NCBI GenBank assembly: GCA_018296165.2
Contig: JACKQL020000150.1
Span: 29,649 to 93,648 of the forward strand
DNA length: 64,000 bases
Direction: 5' to 3'
Source of the DNA: Termitomyces sp. T153
Taxonomy: Eukaryota; Basidiomycota; Agaricomycetes; Agaricales; Lyophyllaceae
Below, piece by piece: positions 56,468 to 64,000 of the stretch. The position numbers and the translations under genes were made by a program. The stretch's first letter is position 1, and every line of letters begins with the position of its first letter. Below the pieces are notes generated by a model that had not been told where the DNA came from, ran no database searches, and was given only the letters and a program-made list of their open reading frames with translations.

Positions 56468-57498
56468 TGTTAGATTCTGCTGACGATGGGGGCTCAGCTA
56501 CACTGGCAAATCCTTACTAGGCAGACATGATGTTCTGCACTTATAACCTAGCACTCTGGAGGTAATGCAGAGTGGAGATACTTATGAGGGGGAGCTAAGG
56601 AAAGCAGTCCAAGCAAGTCTGGAGTAGTACAGGGAAGTCTAGGACCAAGTATATTAACATTGGGCTTGGCCAGGCATCAGGAACAAGTTCATAAGCATGT
56701 AAATAGATTGTGGGGAGGCTTCACTAGGGTTGGGAGTGGAGCCAGAGCTTGACAGGGGATCAAGTAAGACTTGATTGGCTCAGGGCCAAGTAAAAAGCAA
56801 GGTCTGGAGTTGTTATAGGAATGTTTGGGGATCATAGTGCATGCATGGAGTTTGTACTGATGTTGGAGATGGAAAGTACTTAGGAAAATAAAGGAAATAG
56901 AGACAATTGAGACAAAACAGAGACGAGACAAGATGAGACAGACAAAGAGATAGATTTAAGACTAAAAATAGAAATAGAGGCAGTCAAAACACAAGACACA
57001 GGAAACCAGTTAATGCAAGTAATATCAAGACTGGAGTACAAGGAGCTACTCTACAACTTATATACTGACTACTGGATAGCTCTGGAGAACAGTGGATATG
57101 GCGGCAGGGCTTGATGGAGCTGCACAGAGTCAACAGGTGTTGGGTATGATCAAGAAGCGGGCCATGGTGATATTCTGATGGGATTAGCTGGGGACACAAG
57201 TTGCTCCAAGGTTGTTGGAATGCTCCAGAGCAGGTTGGAGAGACTAGAGTGGAGGGTCAGAGGTGCATGATGTGGTCAGGAATGGTGGGGGAAGTCTTAG
57301 GAGTTCAGGGGGCCCCAGAGAAAGCATCAATGGCTGGGGACAAGGCATCAGAGTTGATCAGGGGGCTGTCAGGGTTTGCCAGAGAAGCATTGGGGTTGGC
57401 TGTAGGTTGGGGAGTTTGGCAGGGTGTCAGGAGGGGCTCTGGGGGAGTGGGCAGGTTAGGAGCAATGTGCAGGGTTTGAGAAAGAGCAGGTCATGACA
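56468..57498 (-). repeat. 5' LTR of element A3
   Basis: 1031 bp. On the minus strand a TATATAAG box near 57060 precedes the transcript-start 13-mer (57020-57032). The outer end is followed by GATGT (57499-57503). Confidence 0.93.
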
Positions 57499-57503
57499 GA
57501 TGT

Positions 57504-57665
57504 CTCTGAAGAGGATTTGCCAATTCCATTGGGCAGGAGACAATTCCCAGTTTGATTGGTCTTTGCTATGACAAGGTCAATCACTCAAGCATTTTGGATT
57601 GCACCTTCAATCAGGAGTTTTTGCACATGGCCAACTTTATGTTGCACTTTCTTATTGCACATCAG
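57504..57665 (+). pseudogene. Pif1-family helicase fragment, right part
   Basis: Resumes the fragment cut at 31199. SEEDLPIPLGRRQFPV and VFAMT are followed, one frame away, by [10 protein letters not shown] and [13 protein letters not shown]. These correspond to the Pif1 segments P...LPI.L.RRQFP...AFAMT.NKSQG and [11 protein letters not shown]. The final motif is damaged. Nothing is recognised in 57666-57787. Confidence 0.8.
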
Positions 57666-57787
57666 GAGATTGTATCAAAGTCATTTTGGACCCAGAAAAC
57701 ACATCAAGAAAGACTGCAAATATTGTCTATCAAGAAATCCTAAATGGTTTACAAATGTCAGTGTGACTTTCAATGAGTTAAGAAAGG

Positions 57788-58616
57788 TGATGTGCTCCTA
57801 TGCCACCTAATGCCATGCAGGACACCTAAAAAAAAAGGTAACCTAGCACTAATCACTAGATAGGGTAGCTGGCAGTAGGAAGTTAATAGTAAAGGGCAAG
57901 TCAGTAACTGTCCCAGAGAACGAGAGTGATAGTTGTGTTGTAAGGTGAAGTTGAAAGGATTGCTATTACTAGCCTAAGTTGCTAGTGACAGAAAAGGGAG
58001 TAGGTGAAGACAAGAAGCATTGCTAAGACAAAGCGACCTCTTAACAGTGGTGGTAGAGTTAGGGAGTAAGGTAAAAAAAGAAGAAGATGGTAATAGAGAC
58101 ACTAAATCAAGGGGACAAATGTAAACTGGTTGCTAGCCACAGTTGCTAATGTCACTAAGTCAAAATAATGCAAAAAGGCACCCACAGTTGGTACCACACT
58201 AAGTCAAGGTCAAAGTTGATAAGACTTCTCATGAAGTCAAAATCAATGGCAAGGAAGGAATAGAGTGATGAGAGAAGCAAAGTGAAATCCCAAGCTGGTA
58301 AGCTTAGACTGTACAGCTCAAGAGGGAATCTATCTGAGTCAATTCTCCTTTTTTTTTCTAGTGTCTATGTACAGGCAGTATTTATATGGTTCCAAAGTAT
58401 AGTATGGGAAAGTAAGCAAATAGTCACTACTAGTGACAGCATCTGTCAACATGTTTATGGTCTATACAAGGTGTCAGCCTGTAACTAAGTAAAAAAAAAA
58501 ACCATAAGCAAAGTTTCTGACATGTAGATGCTGTTCAAGTATGTTGGTCAGCTTGACAAAGGGAATGATAGTAAAAAGGTACATGTCTGGCAATATATCC
58601 ATATATAGTGAGACAG
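57788..58616 (-). repeat. LTR C, minus orientation, cut by element A4
   Basis: Starts TGATGTGCTCCTATG, the reverse complement of the C LTR end. It runs 829 bp to 58616, where A4 begins; the missing end should lie beyond A4. Numerous transitions relative to the copy at 11974 show it is old. Confidence 0.88.
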
Positions 58617-59712
58617 TGTCAGGTTCCGCTGACCATGGGGGCTCAGCTACACTGGGCAAGTCCTTACTAGGTGGATGTGATTCCCTGCACTGACAACCGG
58701 GCACTTGGAGGTGTTCCAAACACTGGGGACTTGTGAGGATAGCCAGGGAAAATTGATCCGAGCAAGTCTGAGGAGGTCTAGAGGAGTAGAGGACAAGTTG
58801 CGGGGAAGGGGGATGGGCTTGGTGGGGTTCAGGCATAAGTCCGTGTGTGAGTATTGCAGGTGCGGAGGAGGTGGAGGCTATGCAGATGACAGGAGCGGAG
58901 CTAGAGTTCTGATGGGGGATCAACAGGGATTGATGGGGTTCGGAGCAGAGTGTATAGCAGAGTCTGGGGTTGGTAACAAGTATCGGAGGTTTGTGAATTG
59001 TAACTGCAGAGTTTGTAAGGATGTTATGGTCGAGAGAACTTGAACACAATAGACAGAATCAAATGGGACGAGATGGAGTTAAATGAAATGAGACAAAGAC
59101 GAGATGAGAATGAGAATAGATTCAGGCAGAGACACAAAATGATAACAAAAAGATAATGGAACAGAGACAAGATAAGACCGGGAGACTGAGAATAAGGAAA
59201 ACAAGACATGGGACACAAAACACAAGAGGAAACAATCCGAAACACATCAGGAAAGGCCGGTAAGTAGGTAGATAAAAGGAGCTACTCTATGTCTTATATA
59301 CTGACTACTGAAGAGCCCCAGAGACGTCAGCTGTGGTGGTGGGGCTTGGTGGAGCTCGACAGAGTTGACAGGTATCAGTTACAACTAGAGGGCGGGCTGC
59401 ATTGATATGTTGATGGGATCAATTGTAACGCAGTCCATTCCAAGGTTGTCGTGATCGAGTTGATGATGTGTAATGGGGTCAGGCATGGCAGGGGAGTGGT
59501 CCCAGGGGCTCAGAAAGTCTAGGAGAAGCACTGGCGGCTGCAGGGAAGACATTGGAGTTGGCCAGGGGGCCGTCAGAGTTAGCCAAGAATGCATCAGAGT
59601 TAGCCAGAGTAGGTGCGGAGTGCTGGGGAAGTTTGATGAAACATCGGAGGAGGTTCTGGGAGGATGGGGGTTTGTCAGGTGATGTATGGGGTCCAGGGAA
59701 TGGGTCATGACA
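58617..59712 (-). repeat. 3' LTR of element A4
   Basis: 1096 bp with TGTCA and TGACA ends. It has a TATATAAG box on the minus strand near 59300. The sequence below it (CTTTTATCTACCTACTTACC) differs from that of A1-A3. Confidence 0.88.
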
Positions 59713-59929
59713 TCACCCCCCCTTCAGCGTCGAGACCCTCAAGACATGGGGAGCGGGTCGGGGATTAGCGGGGCGTAGGAGTCAAAGCCCAGTAATATTG
59801 ATCAATCCACAGTGAGTAACAGTGGTGTGGGAAGCAAAGTTGAAGTGTGGCTGCCACTTTGTCAGGGGGTTCTTTCTAATCAATTAAAAGGCCTTGGACA
59901 TACCTCAGGGCTCCCTCAAATTCTTTGTC

Positions 59930-61530
59930 ATGTCCCCTCCCAGTTATTCAGCCACTTCCTCTGCCCCGTTGATTTCAAATGCAGACATGGTGATCGTGTA
60001 TGACAGCGAGGGGGAGGAGTTCGAGCATCAGCGCCAAGCTGGTACACTATACCAGAGTTGTGAGCAGCATTAACCTGTTTCTTCAGGGTGGCTGATGGAG
60101 TTCTGCAGAGTTGTCCACAGTGGTGGTGGGTTCTCCAGGGGGCCCTAGGCGGGCCAAATTTTGTCCTGTAGTGCCCTGATTGGCGGCAGAGGATGCAGAA
60201 GGGGTCCCTCTGCTGCAGCAAATCCCTCAGGTGGAGGTAACAGCAGAGGGATTTGCAAGGGCATTGGCATGGGCTTAGGGCCCCCCAATGCTGGAATGGT
60301 GCCAAAACAAGGCCCCAGTGAGTCTTTGAGTTCTCCTTTGTTGCATGTGCTGATCTGTTGTTCTCAGTGTGTTCTCTGTGCACAGCGGAGCGAGGCCTGC
60401 ATCTTTGATGTGCCCTCCATGGGCTTGCAGCATGACACTTCCATTTGCCTTCCATGTTGTGTGAGCCATGAGAAGTGCTCGATCTCATTGGAGTGGCAAG
60501 CAGCGTGCATTGCTGCAGAGCAGGGGTGGGATGAGGACTGGGTGCAGAGTCAGCTGGGCAAGGTGCAGAAGACCTGGATGTTGGGGGAGGTGAGTGTGGG
60601 GCAGTCTGCGGGGCAGGTGGGGCCTTTGCAGAGTGGGCAGAGGGAGGGGGCATCCTTGGCAGCAGACTGTGGGAAGCAGAGAGCTTCCCTGCTGTTGGGG
60701 GTGGGGCCCAGCAAGAGGCCGCGGGGGTACAAGCCGATGGCAGGTCTTCCAGAGTTCCACATTCACTCTCCTATTCTGGACACAGCCTTGGGATGGGCAT
60801 CAAGTTCTCCAGAGCCTCTGCCTTTGATCATGGAGGTCTTCCTTTGCAAGTGGGTGGAGGTGCTAATGGCAGCGTTGATGGCATGGGAGGGGGAGCTTTG
60901 ACAGGCAAGGGAGGATCAAGACATAGCGTGGGCAGAGAAGGAAGCATTGGAGCGGGTGTGAAACACCTCAGTGTGGGTGGTGCCAGAGTGAGTGCCAGAG
61001 GTATGGGGCTTGCGGAAGTGTCCAACGCAGTGGGAGGTGCAGCCCACGGAGGAGGTGGAGGAGCGGGAAATGGCGCTGGAGGGTGGTCTGCTATGAGCGG
61101 AGTTGGAGGTAGCAAGGCGGAGGGAGGATTGGCTGGCCAATGAGGCCACTTCAGTGTGCATGGGGATCCTTCATAAGTGTCATTCCCACTTCTCCGCCTG
61201 TTACTAAATGGATCGTGTTTGGGGCCAGGTTGGGTGCGGGAGCACCAGGTTCTCTTGGATGATGCCTCTGCAGCGTTTGCGTCGATCCAAGATGAGTTGG
61301 CACAGATGCCCATGGGTCAGCCTCTGGAGTTGCAACAGGGGATGGTGAGGGTGGAGAGGTTGCTGGCGGGGCATTGACAGCATAATGCAGTGGCCCCAGG
61401 GTCATGGTGGAAAGTGGCAGCAGACACGGAGAAGGCTTTGCCGGGGCTGGCAGAGGTCTTGGCAGTGGTATGGGCCTAGATGGAGATTGATTTGGGGGTA
61501 GGGATGGCAGGGGTTCCGGAGGAAGGGTGA
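59930..61530 (+). pseudogene. Antisense Zn2Cys6-like gene of element A4, best-kept copy
   Basis: Exon 1 from ATG 59930 (MSPPSYSATSSAPLIS) to about 60041. The next exon runs from about 60107 to 60317 and holds two stops (QVEVTAEGFARALAWA). The 50-nt intron 60318-60367 has GTGAGT and TGCTGAT. Exon 3 from 60368 to 60901 is open: CVLCAQRSEAC, 15 residues, CLPCCVSHEKC, then SLEWQAACIAAEQGWDEDWV and VGPSKRPRG. A coiled-coil part follows, more broken. The last exon near 61232-61530 (VLLDDASAAFASIQDELAQMP) has two stops. The array CX2CX6C-X15-CX2CX6C resembles fungal Zn2Cys6 clusters, though the usual spacer is shorter. A regulatory role is inference only. Confidence 0.75.
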
Positions 61531-64000
61531 GGGGGCGGCCAGGCCCCGCTTCTTGTTGTCTTTGAGTTCGCTGCCCTGTTCTGCCTTGTATCATATATTT
61601 TTGTACTTTTCAATGCTTCCTCATTGTTTCTGGGTGTGTGAAGTGAGACTTTAATTTGTGTGAGAGTGGGGTAAGTGAAACACGCAGGGGTGCTGGTGGG
61701 AATTGAATCCCTAGTGGATCCAGAGGCGGGGGTTAAGCCCACTAGTGCCATCTGTGTCAGCTAGCCCTGGGGTTGTTGGGACAGGGCAGAGTGCCATAGA
61801 AAGGGTTCCAAGGCTCGGCGGGGGTGTTGGAAGTCTTCCTGCGGAGTTCCATGGTGTTTTTTAGTGGTGTTGCTGAGTTTGATTCTTGGAGTCTCAGACC
61901 CAGGGTGTAGGGGTTTTCCTCAGTCTGCGGCAGAGATGTGTGTTGTGCTGGTTCAAGGGGGTGGACCTCCAGGTCTTTGACATGTGTTTGGGGTGGTCAG
62001 GGCTTTGGTCTTTTGTTGGTGTGGCTGGCGGGAGGGGCGGGGTCTTCTGACAGTCCGGCCTTTATGCTGACATGGGTGGCAGGGTGGCAGGGGCCCTTTT
62101 TGATAATGGTGGGGGTGGCAGGGTGAGGTTTGTCCTCAGGGTGCAGTTGGTCAGAGGAGGGAGTCCCTAGCGGCTTAGCGGCAGAGCCCCCAGGGTAGGG
62201 TGGTCCCTGTAGTAAGTTTGCAGGGGGCTGTTTTCTGTGCCATCTGTGCTGTGGGATTGGTCAGCATGGAGGCAGTGGTACTCCCTTAGGGTTGCGATTC
62301 CTTGGTTGAGGATGCCTGGAGGTTTTCATTTGGTGGGGTTGTGTGAGGCAAGCTCCGGAGTATTGTATTTGGTGAAGGGCACTCAGGATCAGGCTTTGCT
62401 GTGCTCTGGGGTGTTGGTCCAGGTCGAAGTTGTGCTCCGGAGTATTGCGTCTGTGGGCGGGCATGTTTGGGTGGTGCTTTGGTGTGCTCCAGAGTGTCAA
62501 TGACAAGAGGGTGGGGTGTGGGGTGATCAGTCCCAACCAGTTTCTTTGGGTCTGGAGTTGAGGTTTGAAGGTTCCGGGTCATTTACATGACATTGCTTTC
62601 CTGACCAAGAGTAAGTCCAGAGATGGACAGAGGGGTCTTACATATTTCTGACACTCCCTAGAGTTTGTGGTCTGTTGGGGTTGTATTGGTGGATGCTTCT
62701 TTGGGCAGGGGCAGTGCGGGGGTCAGTTGGGGAATGGCTCGCCTTAGCAGAGATGCTTCAGAGCTCGTTCCATGGGTTGTTCCTTCTGGGGGTCAGTGGT
62801 TCTTTCATCAGGGAAGAAGTTAGCAGTCCTGGAGTCAACACAAGGGTCACTTGGTGGGGGGGTTGTTGGTTGTGTTGGTGCAGGCAGAGGAAGGGGTCTG
62901 AGGTGCATTTTGTCAGTCCCTGTTCCAAGCACGAGTACCAGTGGTCTGGAGTCAATGCGGGGGTTGGGGTTGGGTCTTAACTTGTTGGTGGGGTTGTGTT
63001 GCAAATTGGAGGGGGAGCTCCAGAGTGGGGGTTTTTTGCTGAGCAGCAGGGTTGTCATGTAGGAGTGGCAGTGGCTCCTGGAGCCAAGCTTGAGTGGGGG
63101 GAGATGGTTGCTCACAATTGTTGGAGGGCAGCAGGAAAGTTGGTCGCGGGGAAGCATTGGTGTGGGACTCTCCGGGAGTCATGGCAGGGTCAAGGCAATT
63201 CTTTATTTGTGCTCCAGAGCGGTCTGGGGGTTGTTGCAAATGTGGGTGGGTGGCAGTGGGGAGAAGCACTGCTTGCTTCTTGGGAAAGACATCAGCAACT
63301 TTTAGGGTACTCTGGGGAGATTACTTCACATGGGGTTTGTTTCTGGTTACTCCGTTGATGCGGTCCCCACTCGATGGACATCTTCTGGTGTAGGGGCAGG
63401 GTTGTATGAAGTGTGGGGCTGGCATCGTAGGTCTCCTTGGTTGGATATCGGAGTTGGAGTGGAGGCCCTGGAGTCATGTTGCTAGAATCTGGAGTGAGTC
63501 AGAGGGGTGGATCGGGGCAGCTTTGAGTTGGCACAGGGTTATTTGGGTTGTCGGTCCTGGCAGGAAAGTCCTCCACGGATGTTGGAGCGTATGCTCTTTG
63601 GATTGTCAGGATGTTTGAGTGGGTTGATTGGCAGTCTCTGGGATGATGGTGGGGCTTCTCCCTCCCTTATGTGAACAGGTCAGTGATTTTAAAGTACTTT
63701 GGGAACTACTTTGTATAGGGCCATTTTTCCTATAGTTAGTTTGAGGTAACTCCTCTGCTGGGGGGTTCCTTCATGGGAGGTGGCAGAGTCTGGTAGTGGA
63801 GTTTACGTCTGGAGGTGGTGTGCAGGGAGGGTCGGCATCAAGGGTTTTTAATGTTGGAGGTTCCAGATTGTATGGGAGAAGGTGTTGAGATAGTAGGCAG
63901 GTGCTGAAGTAGTGGCTGGGGGTCCAGAGTTGTTCTTCATTGAGAGTTGGGTGCTGTGGTTCCCCTCGTTAACTTTGGGCTGTGCTTCGAGCAGCGGGGC
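61531..64000 (-). pseudogene. Decayed or rearranged pol region of element A4
   Basis: Only short segments resemble A3: the end of pol near 61690-61760, the integrase-finger region at 62590-62680 and the RT N-terminal region at 63650-63720. No catalytic motif is readable on either strand. The plus strand is strongly G+T-rich (GGTGTTGGG and similar), and many short frames in it look accidental. It may be a non-autonomous derivative. Confidence 0.5.

Larger units (their letters stand above)
31200..57498 (-). mobile_element. Ty3/gypsy element A3, full span with nested insertions
   Basis: LTRs at 31200-32230 (3') and 56468-57498 (5') are both 1031 bp. They are flanked by the perfect 5-bp duplication GATGT (31195-31199 and 57499-57503). 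The element interrupts the Pif1-like fragment. Its body holds a C LTR with element F inside (32334-43772) and the truncated element G (49774 to about 53911). Without those it is the usual gag, protease pair, RT, RNase H, integrase, chromodomain, antisense gene, LTR. All its frames are damaged. Confidence 0.95.
58617..64000 (-). mobile_element. Gypsy element A4, divergent A relative, runs off the window
   Basis: Has a 3' LTR (58617-59712), the A-type purine tract (minus strand GCTGAAGGGGGGGTGA at 59713-59728) and the antisense gene. Homology to A3 can be picked out at 62590-62680 (integrase-finger region) and 63650-63720 (start of RT region). These points are about 1 kb closer than in A3, and no RT, RNase H or integrase core is readable between them. 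It is richer in CpG than A1-A3. Confidence 0.82.

Noticed and set aside
30793..57787. Complete Helitron transposon
   Set aside because: Only C-terminal helicase blocks are seen; there is no Rep domain, 5' TC end or 3' hairpin-CTRR end that I could identify.
62000..63618. Numerous short frames on both strands near the right edge
   Set aside because: They arise from G+T-rich sequence of decayed element A4 and show no recognisable motif or homology to the sister copies.

Overview
The window reads as a repeat-rich stretch of a filamentous fungus, most likely an agaricomycete basidiomycete. The reasons are introns of 45-80 nt with GTRNGT donors and CTNAC-type branch points, glutamine/proline-rich hypothetical proteins, and dense Ty3/gypsy LTR retrotransposons whose old copies carry C-to-T decay. 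No tRNA, rRNA or bacterial-type feature was seen. Letter names for the elements below are my own labels. LTR divergence figures are by eye.

Layout. (1) 1-3901: the 5' end of gypsy element A1 on the minus strand. (2) 4012-25798: element B on the plus strand, flanked by a 4-bp duplication (ACAT). It is split by a solo LTR D (8023-8693) and by a complete element A2 (9208-20382, 5-bp duplication CAGAC), which itself holds a solo LTR C (11974-12920, duplication CCAC). (3) 25803-30792: the only island of ordinary single-copy-looking DNA. It holds a two-exon glutamine/proline-rich gene on the minus strand. (4) 30793-31199 and 57504-57665: two halves of a Pif1-family (Helitron-type) helicase fragment, split by element A3 (31200-57498, minus, duplication GATGT). 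A3 contains a C LTR, which contains the young, apparently intact element F (33292-43761, minus, duplication GGAG), and it also contains a truncated foreign element G (49774 to about 53911). (5) 57788-64000: another C LTR on the minus strand, split by element A4, a divergent relative of A that runs off the right edge.

The most interesting content is in the retroelements. Element F has two nearly identical LTRs, open gag, protease and pol frames joined by two canonical -1 slippery heptamers, and, between pol and the 3' LTR, an intact six-exon gene on the opposite strand (34597-35850). The distantly related element B carries a decayed homologue of that gene in the same place and orientation, with all five introns at matching positions (23420-24714). 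The unrelated family A also carries an antisense, intron-containing gene between pol and the 3' LTR, in at least three copies. Its product has a Zn2Cys6-like cysteine array and a coiled coil. So two gypsy lineages here each have a conserved spliced gene running against their own pol.

Family A has two further unusual properties. It lacks a tRNA primer site: the 13 nt next to the 5' LTR are the exact reverse complement of 13 nt in the LTR that start about 32 nt below its TATA box, as expected for Tf1-type self-priming. It also encodes two retropepsin-like domains in tandem.
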